Source: Taudactylus pleione (lineage: Eukaryota > Chordata > Amphibia > Anura > Myobatrachidae). Taken from it: a stretch of DNA of 64,000 nt. Position 1 is the stretch's first letter, and each line of letters opens with the position of its first letter. Where the stretch lies: the NCBI GenBank assembly GCA_031769625.1, contig JAUIMM010000686.1, forward strand, positions 3,742,001 to 3,806,000, written 5' to 3'. This document shows positions 33,390-45,399 of the stretch, piece by piece. Both the position numbers and the translations under genes were made by a program. The notes under the pieces are model-generated. The model was not told the origin of the DNA. It made no database searches and saw only the letters and a program-made list of their open reading frames with translations.

Positions 33390-33662
33390 TAATCCCGACT
33401 CTCGCGATGTCGGCACTCAGAATGCCGGCGCCGGAATCCCGACACCTGTCAGAATCCCGGTGCCGGCATCCAGACAGTAAGTAGTGGCGTTAGGGGGGGA
33501 GTTTGGGGTTATTGTTAGGCACTAGGGGGGCAGGGTTAGGTTTAGGCCGCAGGGAGGGAGAGGGATAGGATACTTACTGACGGATGTAGGTTGTCGGGGT
33601 GCCGGTATAAGGATTCTGACTGCTGGTATCCCAAGTGCCAGCATCCTGTAACCAACCTATGG
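33390..33662. mobile_element. Hairpin MITE with telomere-like core, copy 3
   Basis: The left arm holds ATGCCGGCGCCGGAATCCCG and CCGGTGCCGGCATCC. The core 33485-33560 has GGCACTAGGGGGGCAGGGTT and AGGTTTAGG. The right arm has GTTGTCGGGGTGCCGG and GTGCCAGCATCCTGTAACC. The same layout as 292-592. Confidence 0.75.
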
Positions 33663-33664
33663 TA

Positions 33665-36365
33665 ATAAACATTGTTCTAATTTCTGCAGCAGTTTTAAGA
33701 AAAGCTGGCTGGACCATGGATGCAGTGGGTTGGGTTTTGCCAATGTGTGCCAAACTGTAAAAAGAGTAATGAAATAAAAGGAATCTAATGCTGGCTACTT
33801 CTTTCCTTTGTTAACACTGAACCAGTTTTAGGACTGGTCACTTGCATTTTTTAATTATCATCTCCCTTGGCTTTTTTTTTTCTCCTTTTGTGTCAACAAG
33901 TTTTTATACTGTGAACTTGCTCTGCCGTTTTCATTGAGACACTGAGAGTGGTTTGTAATAAGAGTTTCATGTTTAATTGGCCTTTTGTGGTAATGTAATT
34001 ACTGTAAAGTAAAGCTGCACTGGGATCTCAGTTTTGGCTGAACGTACTGAGCATTGCTAACAGGAGAAAGCTTGCTTAAATTTTCACTTTGCCAACAGCA
34101 GATTGTCAACTGAATTGAAAAGTGCTGAGTTTTATGAGTAATCTCAAGTAATCTTCCTGTCTGCACATGTGGCAGATGCTGCAGCACTTCAGGTTAAGAG
34201 ATAATGATCACATCATGAAGAAGAGGAAGCTGTTGTGCTTCGTTAGGTCGACATATAGATCCTGACATTATGTAGTGAGTTTTTCACTCTGTGGCAGCTG
34301 TAGGTTTTTTCTTTTTTTCCTGGTATAATTTTTTTTTTAGCCCCCAACCATCATGAGACTGTACAACTGGTATCTGTTGTTAAAAATCAATTTGGTACTT
34401 TAGTAGGAATACTCTTATTATTATAATCATAGTCTTCACTTTTGTTTTCTTCTACTTTAAATGCTGCTTCATATGGACAGCCGTAAATACTACAAAGAGC
34501 TATAGCTTACAGTAACACACAACTGGTGTATGTATTTGCTGACAAGATGGCCATTTAAACATATGTTGTAAATTACATTTCACGTTATTTTGTGGTGTCG
34601 TTTTTTATAATAAAAGAAAAAATAAATAATCTCAAATATGAAATGCTGCAAATTTGTAACAACTGGCAACTTCAGGAAATTTGGTTTGGTTAAAAGTGGT
34701 TCCTTATAGAAGTGCAAAATGAATCCCATGTTGACTAAAATGGGTTACTGCTTCTTCAGCTATAAAGATCCTCCAGATGGTGTTGGAATTACACAATGTA
34801 GTAAATATGCTCTTTATATTATTTGACTTACTGATGTGTATAGATGAGCGGTATATGACCTTTTGGGCCATTTAAAATGGACAAGTGTGTCTTGCCACAG
34901 TAAGAATAGACTACAACTGACATTTTTTATCCCCCCCAAAAAGCAGAGAACATTGTATGCTTTGCCAGCTGGCCCAGATTACCTACTTCTCCAGCACATT
35001 AATCAATTAAAACCTAATAATGACTAAATGAGATAATAAATGCCATGGGAAATATGGTAACTGATTGACATTCAGCATTAAACACAGCCTTATGCCACCC
35101 ACACATTACAAGTGCCATGTGCCCACCAACATTTCATGCAGTGTTCGTATTCTCATTGCTGTGCTTAAAATGAATGTTCTGTGTACAGAATCCATTTTAA
35201 CATTTCATACTTTATACTAACATATTTTTATGTCTTATCTCCTTTTTTTAAAAAAATTTAAAGTAAATATAATGCACCCACTAATTTTCTACAAAATGTA
35301 TCTAGCAAACTGATATTTTGCACTGTATATGTGTTATCCTTGACAACAGCAATATAATATATCCAGGCTGGTTGGTTTTGGAGCTACCTTTAGAAATTGC
35401 AAGATGGGGTGGCTTGTTAATTAATTTTAATATAAACATTCTAAAATATTACCATAGGTTAGAAACATGCTGCTAATGAACAACCTGATTTACTAATTTT
35501 GATCCCTTTTTGGTCAGAATCCACAATCTGCATACATTGCAGATATTTTTGAACAATTATCTGCAGAACAGGGAATTGCCCCAATAGATTGCTGATGTTT
35601 GAACCCTTTAATCTTCTCCTTAATAGCCAGAGCTCCACAAAGTCTGCGTAGTGCCTTTTAAGATAAACATAGAAATATTCCACAATGTTTGTGTATATAC
35701 ATATTGCTGGATTCTACGGGGAGTATCAAAGCATAAGTATAATACACAACGACTGACAATAGCATAAGTAACAAACATTACAATAACACACAGACTAGGA
35801 CAGCTAACAAGGCCAAGGTTAGGAAAACTTGATGAAGCTTGAAGGAGCATGCAGTGGTGAGTAGTGGATGCGTGTCGATTCAATACTCAGTGATCCTGTG
35901 CCCAACATATGGCTGAGTAAACTGTTTCAGTCACTGACAATAGAAGGATACAAGTAAGGGTGTAGCTATAGTAGGTACAGAGAGTGTGGTTGTCACGGGA
36001 CCCAAGCTGCCTCTGGGGCCCAGCCCTCTCCCTGCACCTAGTGACACTGCCATCTCCTGAACCCCGGCTTTTCTATTCTCACAAAAGTGTAGCTGCAGGG
36101 CATCTGGGCCCAGAGCTGATCAAAGCTATAGACATCTCTAGCTGTTGCCTGTATGCATTGTGATGTCACAATGCAGGTCACAGCCCTATATAAAGGCAGC
36201 CCAGCTACTGGCAGCCATTTTGTGGTGACATTTTGTCCTACATTGATACTCTCTGAGTAGTTCCTGCTTTATTTAAGAGACTTTGGTTAACTACTACTGA
36301 TATGGTCTTGGACAGTAACATCTTCAGGAAAATGTGAATAACATCTTCAGGTAAGAACTATATAA
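33665..36365. other. No gene recognised
   Basis: A long AT-rich stretch. T-runs at 33871-33879 and 34330-34339. Around 35945-36020, GTGTAGCTATAGTAGG with GGGCCCAG resembles the end of a common interspersed repeat also hinted at near 63109. No exon, RNA gene or clear element recognised. Confidence 0.45.
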
Positions 36366-36369
36366 AGTA

Positions 36370-36700
36370 ACACCGGGTTATTGCTATTTCAACCCGTGTC
36401 ACAACTCAGTGTAAAAGAGGCCCGGGTTGGATACCCGGTTCGAGTCTCCCGGCAATCCAACCAAGGTAGAGAGAGCAGGGGAACAACCTGTGTAACCCTG
36501 CAGTGTGAACGGGTGACCCAGGTTTTCAGACATTGGTCTCGTTAACACCCTGTGGAAAGCCAGCTCTCCGCTGCTTGGAAATGATGTAATCTCCAGGCAT
36601 CGGCAGAGGAGAAGCCCCGACAATAACCCAGGTCCAGCCTGCGGTGTAAACGGGTCACAAGCCGCTGTGACATGGCTTAAAACCCTGTTCAGTGACCTGA
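36370..36700. repeat. ACCCGGGTT-type interspersed repeat, copy 2
   Basis: Contains AACCCGTGTC, GGCCCGGGTTGGATACCCGG, CAGTGTGAACGGGTGACCC and GGTGTAAACGGGTCAC, related to 14885-15105. It is cut at 36700 by the insertion of a hairpin-chain MITE; a short continuation (TTTTAGGTGTAAAAGGGTGG) follows at 37234. Confidence 0.5.
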
Positions 36701-37230
36701 GGGTCTCATTCAGACCCGCTCGCAAGCGGGTCGATGTTACCCCAATGCGTATGCGCATGACAGAGGGAGCTCCGTCGTGCGCATGCGCGAGACCCGGACA
36801 GCGACAGCCAAGCTGTCACTCCGGGTCTCGCACCAAAGGGGGCGTGCTGTCGATGGTGACTGACAGCACGCCCCCTTTGGTGGGCGTGCCGGGGGCGTGG
36901 CTGCCAGACGGAGGCGTTCCCATGGGAACGCCACCGTCTGGGTCCGGCCCACTGACATCACTAGTGATGTCAGTGGGAGTGATGTTGGCTCTGATAGAGC
37001 CAAAATCACTCCAGGGCTTGCGGCCACGAGACCCTACTGCAGGGTCTCGTCGCAAGCCCGATGGTCGCGATGGTCTTGACCATCGCAACCATCATCATGG
37101 ATGCTCGCATAAGCTGTGGGTGGTAACCCACAGCTATGCGAGCGTCCAAAAGGCCGCTCCACATTTAAATAGGACGGCCCTGATTCAGAACGAGCGCTCT
37201 GGTTAGAGCGTCCGGCTCTGAATCAGGGCC
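36701..37230. mobile_element. Hairpin-chain MITE, copy 3 (TGA duplication)
   Basis: The ends GGGTCTCATTCAGA (36701-36714) and the inverse of TCTGAATCAGGGCC (37217-37230) are flanked by TGA (36698-36700 and 37231-37233). The hairpin order matches the copies at 14063 and 28895. Examples are GAGACCCGGA...TCCGGGTCTC (about 36789-36830), GCGTGCTGTC...GACAGCACGC (36842-36871), ACTGACATCACTAGTGATGT-type palindrome (about 36951-36975), GGCTTGCGGCCACGAGACCC with its inverse (about 37016-37059) and GATGGTCGCGATGGTC with its inverse (37060-37093). Open frames of up to 179 codons here are by-products of the palindromes. Confidence 0.88.
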
Positions 37231-37234
37231 TGAG

Positions 37235-37770
37235 TTTTAGGTGTAAAAGGGTGGGTATGACTGATTTATTAGTGAATCATAGTCTTCTTATATACCATAT
37301 TATATCATGGTTTTAGGATTAGGAAGACTATATCATTTTTTTTAGAAAATATTATTTTTCGCCTATAATATTTGCTATATGCTAATCGCCACTCAATTAA
37401 TTCTGCATGTCAGCTAAATAGTTAGATGGTGCAAATATTAGGTCATTTATAATCACTATGGATAAACTGCAAAAATAATTTACACAGAGGGGGGGGCGTT
37501 GCTATGCCTCTGGATATAAGGCAACAGATCACTGGGTACTTAGATTGTGAAATAGAAGATATAACCGTTACTAGCTAGTAAACTACAGGGACAGTGCTTT
37601 ATAAACATCTAGCATCAGTTGAATTTAGTTGTAGACTTATTAGGATTACTGTATTAGTTATTTATCCATTTTAAATTTGCAGAATTTCCGTGGTTTTTCC
37701 AGTGCCTCTTAAAACTGTGATGTTATGAAACTGTGATGTTAAAACCTTGTGTAGGTTTATATATAATAAA
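37235..37770. other. No gene recognised
   Basis: AT-rich sequence with no recognisable element. ACTGTGATGTTA is directly repeated near 37715-37742. Confidence 0.45.
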
Positions 37771-37774
37771 TATA

Positions 37775-38062
<288 letters not shown>

Positions 38063-38064
38063 CC

Positions 38065-38700
38065 TACTTTTGAAAACTAGTTTCATGGACACTATAGACA
38101 GTATTAGAGTGCCCACGGGTGTGGCAGGTGAAAACAGAAGTACTAAAAGTGTGGCATGTTGCCAGAAGGGGTTTGTGAATGGGTGGCATGATCATTGGCA
38201 TTGCGTCCAAGTCAGAATCAGCCCCAGTATATGACTCTGGTTGACTCCCAGCCGCTTCCTCGCTGTCACTCTCCCCACCAGCACTGCTCTCCACACTGGA
38301 CCAGCAGCTCTGCCAGTCCAGAAAGCTGCAATCCCTTTCAGGCACTCCTCACTGATGCCAATAGTGGATGCTGGGGAAGTTGTCTTCTGCCCTGTCTGTG
38401 TGGTGAGGTGGGAGCTCCACAAGGCTGTGCAGACGCACCCCTCCTGCCCCCATTGAAAGCCCTGTATCAGATGTGCTGTTTTGAAGAGCTCACCTTACTC
38501 CTGCAGTCACCAGTGACTAAGCTCTTGCCAACGGAACAAGACTGCAAGTGTCCCTGTACAGTCTGGGGGATCTGGTGACTCTAATAATGCCAGGCTTCGC
38601 CATGACGTCCTCTCATTCAAGCTCTGCCACATCTCATCCGACAAAGCATGTGCGGAATCCAGGATTTTAATATAACTTTACAGGGCAACGGGAGACTCCA
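38065..38700. other. No gene assigned; coding-like composition
   Basis: About 38190-38640 is more GC-rich than its surroundings. It is open for 127 codons on the plus strand (38195-38578) and for overlapping minus-strand frames, one with an acidic serine/glutamate-rich stretch. I do not recognise any domain. It may be the eroded end of an unknown transposon. No splice-site or repeat-end evidence supports a gene. Confidence 0.3.
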
Positions 38701-38702
38701 CA

Positions 38703-38725
38703 GTGTGTGTGTGTGTGTATGTTCA

Positions 38726-38759
<34 letters not shown>

Positions 38760-38760
38760 A
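38703..38760. repeat. (TG)n-(TA)n compound microsatellite
   Basis: Interrupted TG repeats followed by about 20 bp of TA repeats. Confidence 0.9.
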
Positions 38761-38764
38761 TAAT

Positions 38765-40070
38765 TAATTTGTATGTGATGGTTGCTGGCATACATGGAAG
38801 TGAGGTTGTGCAGGATCATTTCAGTTTCCATACTTTATAAGTATTAGGTACAGTTGAGGGATAAATTAATGTGAGTCGATTTCCCAAGCACAGTGGGTTT
38901 AAATCATCTTTATAATTGAAGTAAAAGTTCAGCAACTATCCTGGGCCAGTTGGTGCCAGAGAAAGGAAAGAAAATAATATGTGCTGCGGAAATGTTCAGA
39001 AACACTGCTCTGGATGAGGCCCAGGATGCTTTCAGTGAATCCCTCTAATTAGAGCCTGGAGAATGTGAGGAGCGGGGTTTGAATTATTGACACTTAAGGC
39101 AGATGTGTTTTTGATCCTTATGGTCCGCTTGGGGCTTAACAGGAAGCTCAGTAAAGACTGTAAATTTTCTATTTAAGAAAGGAAAAACCCACACACGCAT
39201 CTTGTCAGACCTAATTTTATATTAAAGTTCTGATTTGCTGTGAAAATGGTTTACGTTAAACATTGCCTTTTAGTTATGGGAGGGGGACCTGCTACTTCCT
39301 AGAATAAATGAATGATAGATTTTCACTCTCTGGGGGCTTTTCATGTTGGGTCCGATCTTACATAGCAGTTATGTTTTATAGAGCTATTCGTCTAACATCT
39401 TATCTCTGTACTTTATTTTTTCTGAATGAAATGTTCAACTTCAACACATAATGGAAATAGTACCATATACAGTACATTGTAATGTTCTTTTAAGACCACT
39501 GCTGCTATATTGAAACCTCCGGTAAAGTACTAAATTCTATTCCTAGATTGCAGTGACTAATAAACTAATGTAAATAAACAATTGCCTCTACTGTTAGTAT
39601 AATTATTACTGGATTATAGTGCTCGTAGCTAGGGGTCATTAGGTCTATTCCTTATATTTTCACTCCTCAAATAAAACAACACCAAATTAATATTCACCCT
39701 GTTTCCTGATATATCATATCTCCACTTTGCAGTTAGATTTAATATTATGGCTTCATATTTATATATATTTTAAGTCATCTATGTGTCAGAACCATAAAAC
39801 TGACATTTAAGACTTTCAGTGACTTGCACGATGCTTAAGGCATGTGCATGATTGCAAATCATAAACTCTAACCATGTGCTCATTAAGCTTTAGTGTTACC
39901 TTTGCTGATTATATGAAGTATGTCTAATCATGTATCTTGCGTGCTGTCTGATGCCAGTCTTGCCTTCATCCTCTGCGTGTTACAGATTTACATTTTCTTT
40001 TTTTTCTTTGTTGCATACTGTATGTTAACTTTTTGGTGTGTATGGCATTATTTCTGGAGATCCTTCATCT
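38765..40070. other. No gene recognised; possible conserved non-coding stretch
   Basis: No exon or element identified. About 38930-39300 is balanced, complex sequence with homeobox-type CTCTAATTAGAG; it could be regulatory, but this is only an impression. Confidence 0.35.
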
Positions 40071-40078
40071 TTGTTTAA

Positions 40079-40391
40079 AGCTGCCCATCCATTTAACGAT
40101 GCAGGGACGACTGCACGATTACGACGCTGTCGTCTCCCGCGGGTTGAACTGCATACACTGACTGTTCAGACGTTCAGTGTATGCAGATCAATCATCCCGA
40201 ACACGGCGTTCGTCAGGTTGACCATCATGTCGGGCGATGATTGATATTAAAAGCGACCAGCGGGCGCGCACATCGCTGGTCGTTTTTATCCTTTTACTGC
40301 CCGATTTGCGGGCGATTACCAAGCGATGGAGCGATAACGACCGTCGTTATCGCTCCATCGCTAGGTTTAATCACCTAGTGGATGGGCAGCA
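40079..40391. mobile_element. Palindromic MITE, GCTGCCCATCCA ends, TAA duplication
   Basis: The ends AGCTGCCCATCCA (40079-40091) and the inverse of TGGATGGGCAGCA (40379-40391) are flanked by direct TAA (40076-40078 and 40392-40394). Internal inverted pairs include ACTGCATACACTGA/TCAGTGTATGCAGA-like, GCGACCAGCG...CGCTGGTCGT and AGCGATAACGACCGTCGTTATCGCT (a perfect palindrome at about 40331-40355). Non-coding, PIF/Harbinger-like. Confidence 0.82.
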
Positions 40392-40394
40392 TAA

Positions 40395-41810
40395 ATGTAC
40401 TGAGCCAGGTGTATTGTGCTTACTAGTCTAGGGACTGTTTATTCTTTTTATTTATCTGCAAACTGCACAGGAGCCTGCTTTATTAAAAATATTTTGTATA
40501 ACTGGGTTTTTAATCATTTGTTAGGGAGGTTTGATTTCCGGACCTACTCTGTAAACTGCTTGACATCTTCAAATAGAGAATTGTGATACTGTATGTAAAT
40601 ATGATTAAATGGTGCCTAACTCTAACACCATCTTTTAACTATATATTTAATGAGGCCCTGCAACATTTTTAAGGTACAGATGTGTCCACATACATCTATC
40701 CTCTGTGCGCTACAAATCACATTATACATAATGCGTGAGTGCCGTGTGACTTGGTTGCTCCAAGCGCTTTTCATGCAACTTTCTACCTTCAAATGCGTCA
40801 TATTTGCACAGTGGTGTGAATGGAACGCCCAGGCAGCTGCTGCTCATTAAAATATGTGGGATGCCTATGGTCTGTGTTAGACTGTGGGGGTACCTGCATA
40901 TGAAATGCTATGTTAGTGTCAGTAGCTGTGACAATGAGACCTGGCTTTTTGCATGCAGATACTGTACATACGCAGTACACAACAATCGGCCGTCTGCATG
41001 TGTAATCGCAATAGCGATCCTTAATGAATCGGGCCCAATGTCATTTAGTTTAATAAACATATTAAACAGTGAGGAGGATAGTTATCCTTAGTTATAGCAT
41101 GACACATCTTTTATACAACATGAACTATCATTTACTTTTTATATGTGAGGTATGTATATTCTTTCCAACATGTACAGTGTTAAAACTTGTGTTTAATTTC
41201 CTGTTTTAAGCTCTTGGTAAATGGAGTGATGCAGAGTACTGTAGCATACAGAACCAACAGCAACAAGTGTAATAAGAATAGTGATATCATACAATGCACA
41301 CACTTATTTTTATATGTTGCACTTCAAAGGTTCTAGTGTTTTGTAAAACATGACAAAGGATATTATGCTCCGGGGATCACTAATGTATTTATTCTGATCG
41401 TTTGGTTTGAACTATTCTACAAACACAAGAGCCACACAAAGCATTTAAAAACAAAAAAATGAAACATTGGTGTATTTCTGTTGTCCAAACTCTTCACCTC
41501 TGAAGGGGCCTCTCTATGAACTTCTGTGCCAACGAAATGCCTTCAGAAAACATATTGCACCAATAATGCTGTACTGCTCAGTAGTACACGGTTCTATACT
41601 ACAGCACAAATTACACTTTGTGGGATTGAAAACTACTCTCAATTGCAAACCTCTGTTGGGCCACACAGTGTACTGTTTTAGGACGGTTGTCACGTTTCTT
41701 ATTTGATTTTAAAGATTACTCCCAATACAATGCCCAGCTGTATAACATACAATATTTCCAGAAACTGTGCATGGACATACAGTGAAATATTACATTCCAT
41801 AGAGTCAGGA
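40395..41810. other. No gene recognised
   Basis: AT-rich sequence. About 40720-41040 contains CAGGCAGCTGCTGC, AATCGCAATAGCGATC and AATGAATCGGGCCC and is probably part of another MITE, but both ends could not be fixed. Nothing else recognisable. Confidence 0.4.
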
Positions 41811-41814
41811 CATC

Positions 41815-42225
41815 GTTTATGGGAAGCAGTCGGGAAGCTGATGGACGGAATCCCGACCGTCTACTTCCTGACTGTCTAATCCCGGCAAGGGGTTAAATGA
41901 CAGGCGTTGATATCCCGACGCCTGTCATTTTACCTACGCCGGGAGCCCAACCGAAGGTAAGCCGGGCGCGTACAGCCGCGGCGGAGGGAGGGTTAGGTTT
42001 AGGGTTCCCGGGGGGACTTGGGGGTTAGACACCTCCCCCTCCCCCCCCCGGGAGGTTAGAGTTAGGAACCTTGGGAGGAGATTAGGGTTAGGCACCCCCG
42101 GGGGAAGGTTAGGGTTAGGCACCCCCCTCGGGGACTTGGGTTTAGGCGGTGGGGAAGGGGGGGTTTAGGGTTAGGCACTTAAGAGGGGGGATTAGGGTTA
42201 GGCACTTGGGCGGCCGGCGGTAAAT
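41815..42225. mobile_element. Hairpin MITE with telomere-like core, copy 4
   Basis: The left arm carries GACGGAATCCCGACCGTC and an inner hairpin TGACAGGCGTTGATATCCCGACGCCTGTCA (about 41899-41928). The core, about 41985-42205, is an expanded array of GGGTTAGGCACCCCC, AGGGTTAGG and CTTGGG units with long C- and G-runs. The right arm is short (GGCCGGCGG). The longest telomere-like array in the window besides the one at 59.4 kb. Confidence 0.72.
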
Positions 42226-42229
42226 CATA

Positions 42230-43885
42230 TGTATTCCTCGTTTATATAGATGGATATGTGAACAGTTTTGAAATGGTTTCTGTGCACTAACTGTAACTGG
42301 GCTCTAGGTCTAGGATACACAGCTTGTGGTGATATATAGGAATTTCTGCATGTACAGTATGATAGTACACAGCACTGCTGTAATATTGTTTCAGCACCTG
42401 GATCTCACGTTTCTGAATACATTCAATGCGTAAGAAAACAGTTTTTCTTTTTCTTCCCATCCTCAATACACTTTGTTTGGAAGATCACAAAGCTAAATTA
42501 GAATACAGTTACATATCCCCATATTTATTAAAGCTTGGATTAACTTGACATAAAGTTTTGTCTGGGGAGTCTTTTTGCCATGGCTCAGGGAACATTTCTA
42601 TGTGACAGTAATAGGCTAAAGTTAATATACTTCAATGATACCAGAATCTGTGTTATAATGCAGAACAAAAGGGTTTATTTGAAGCTGAATGACAAAAGGT
42701 GGAATTATCACTGTGAACAATCCGCTGAGATCTGAGCTTAATTATGGGAGGCTGTGTTATTCCAGCATAATAAAGCCAGTCAGTAGAGCAGAGTTAGAGA
42801 TGGTAGGGGCGGCCTGTCAATCAGAGCCAATGGATGCACATAATTCCAGTACAAGCGAAAAATATTAGTAAACAGAAGCAAAAACTAGCCATGGGAAGTG
42901 GTAAGGAGGGATATTCCCCAACTGGCATTGAGATGTACAAAGAATTTCGATCTTGCATTTTGCTGATGTGATTACATTCCAATAGGCACCATTGTGAACA
43001 AAGGATAAAACTGTGTGTGTAACTATCCATGTGTGTAAGAGTCTTAATTTATTGCCAGTTTCTGACCCTCCAGCTATGCCCTAAATATCGATGCAGCTAA
43101 AATATTCTGTACTCCCCTTCACATCTATTGAGGTTAAACTTGTAGCAAAATGGTAAAATCACTCTCCAGGTCAGGATCAAGCAATGGTTTTCTGTTTGTG
43201 TGCCAGACGTTAAATTTTGCAAACAAACAAAAAAAAATCATCCTCTAGTGCCGCCACCATTGCAACATATACAAACAGAGAATTTTTTTTATAAATTTTT
43301 TTGCTATTTTGTTTAGTTAATAGTTTTATTATTTATGTGGTAGTATTTAAAACACCACCTATTTATTTTTTTTATATATATTAAATTGATTCCTTTCTGA
43401 GTATATTCCATTAATATTTGTAATGATTTAGCACAGTTTCCAGACTCACTCTCCCCTTTATACAATTATTTCTGACAAGCCCATACACTCCTGTTTTTTT
43501 TATGATTTTGCAATGTTTTCTCTTTGATAATGCGAACACTCTTCTGATAATACACACCCGCCTGCCTGCATCCCTACAGCTACCCTTTGGCTTGTTTCTT
43601 ACATGCTCCACTCTTATTTTTCTGTTCTTCACATTTTCTCTTGTTCACGGGCTGCAGCCAGGCATTACTCACAGTAACTTTATGTAATGAAGTTGCATGT
43701 GCTGCAAAAAAGGAGGAGCTAGAAGAAGGTAGTTGGGCCCCAGGAACATCCTTTATTGGCTTGCATTATTAAAAGTAGCAATGCAAACTGGTTGTCCATG
43801 TATTAGGTACCAATTCTTTATTTCCCTCTGTGCCCTTGCATACACCAACTGCACTGTCCAGGTGCCACTTCCCCCGGTTTCCCCC
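42230..43885. other. No gene recognised
   Basis: AT-rich sequence with T-runs (43280-43300). The complex stretch about 42640-42790 shows no coding signature. Pyrimidine-rich sequence lies around 43550-43640. Confidence 0.45.
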
Positions 43886-43889
43886 ATTA

Positions 43890-44115
43890 CACAGATCCCT
43901 CAATGCCAGCCAGTTTACACAAATCCCCACTGTACATATCACTGAACCCATCTTATTGCCAGCAAATTTGCAAAGTGTCCCCTGCAGATATTACTCATTC
44001 AGAGCCTACAGCACAAACTCATTGCTAGACAGTCAATTGCATTGTAGGGTTTTATTTTAGAAACCCACCTTCATTGCCAGGCACCCTTCACATACACCCA
44101 ATTGCATAGACCTTC
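43890..44115. repeat. Diverged tandem repeat (~60-bp unit)
   Basis: ATTGCCAG-like words recur at about 43903, 43959, 44018 and 44073. Each is followed by a pyrimidine-rich segment with TTTACACAAATCCCC-like sequence, suggesting an old tandem array of roughly 55-60-bp units. Confidence 0.4.
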
Positions 44116-44119
44116 AGAA

Positions 44120-44915
44120 TCTGCAATTTCCCTTTTTTTTCCCCAGAACCTTGCACAGACTTACCATCCTTACCTCCCCACCATAGTATCCAGATAAGTG
44201 GTGTGCTGGACTTGGTGGTTTCAAACAGAAATCCAGCATGTATCTGTAGTTATCCTGCTTCTCTTTACAGTTCATCATTGTTACTCAGTTATGTGACGTC
44301 GGTGTGCAAAAAAATCAGCAACTGGAAGAAGTGGGGACAGGTTCTGTATTGCGCCCGGTGCTGGCGCCTCTCTGTAGTGCAAGGGCCAGGCACCATTCCT
44401 GCCTCTCAGGGGTGGTAAATGACATTTCCTATGAACCAATATTTCTCACCATCAGATTTTATTCTTATGTTTTGAGAGGCTGGTTTGATTCCTGTTCCTG
44501 TCGGATAAGTCGGTACATACAGGAAATATCTGCACCTTCAGTTAAATCCACCTGTATTTTAAACAGGCAATGCTCAGCATTCTATACACCATTGTATATC
44601 TGAACTAATGTTTTGGACTAAACAATGTTATATGACCAATGTTGAAAAGATCAGTATTACCAATGTTTGCTTCGATGTCTCATCTCTACCACCAGGACAG
44701 CAGAAGATGCAGCCCCTTAGTATAGTCATGGGTGCCACCAAATATAGCCAGATGTTGCCAATACCTGCTGTATGTGCTTGGCTGCACCCTTTGTTTCTAA
44801 GGGTGCATGCTGTCAGATTAGTCCATATAGTTGTGCTTTAATATTGCCTTCTGCCTGGTACCTTTAGAAATACAGCTATGTTTAGAACTGATCCATATAA
44901 TTGCACCATATGGAT
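44120..44915. other. No gene recognised
   Basis: Mixed composition with short motif-less frames, ending at the insertion site of the LTR element. Confidence 0.45.
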
Positions 44916-44920
44916 CCATC

Positions 44921-45292
44921 TGTAGCGGGTAAGCTCAGACGACCAATGGGAGACACAGATGATGCAAACAAGTAAGCTTTTTATTCCAGGCTTGAAAAGG
45001 CGTAGCCAGTGTAATGGCGTCTTACATAAGGCAAACACAGTTCAGGAACAATAAATCAGCTTACATGAGGCAGCAGTTCAAACAAGCAGAGTATTCACCG
45101 CAGTCATGGTTCAGATTGTCCAGCATAGAGAGAGCTGCTGAAGGTGCAATCTCTCCCTCACATTTCTGCTGACTAAACTTACCAGGGTTTTATACCTTAG
45201 CTGGTCTTAATTGAGATAAGGGTGTGGTTCCTCTCTGGCTACAGAAAGGTTAACCCTTTCCTCAGAATGTGGGAGAGACTCACTCTGTCACA
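44921..45292 (-). repeat. 3' LTR of the Gmr1-like element (complete)
   Basis: 372 bp. On the plus strand it begins TGTAGCGGGTAAGC and ends CTCTGTCACA; in element direction it starts TGTGACAGAG and ends with CTACA. Immediately inside it (45293-45312) the element strand reads a purine-rich GGGGGTGGTA, a plausible polypurine tract priming second-strand synthesis. Confidence 0.85.
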
Positions 45293-45399
45293 TACCACCC
45301 CCGTTAAAGGGCAAACCTAAATCGCCCCTTGCGGAAGTCCGACTCCCCAGCCCAGTTCGGGACAAAAATAGCATTCATATATACATGTCCCGCTCTGTG

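Noticed and set aside
36667..37206. 179-codon plus-strand frame (and a 152-codon minus-strand frame at 14028-14486)
   Set aside because: Both lie within hairpin-chain MITEs. GC-rich palindromes produce overlapping open frames on both strands.
38195..38578. 127-codon plus-strand frame as a gene
   Set aside because: No domain recognised, overlapping open frames on the other strand, and no supporting start, splice or repeat-end evidence.
42000..42205. True telomere or chromosome end
   Set aside because: The TTAGGG-like units are degenerate, interrupted by C- and G-runs, and enclosed by MITE arms; the same structure recurs internally at four other places.
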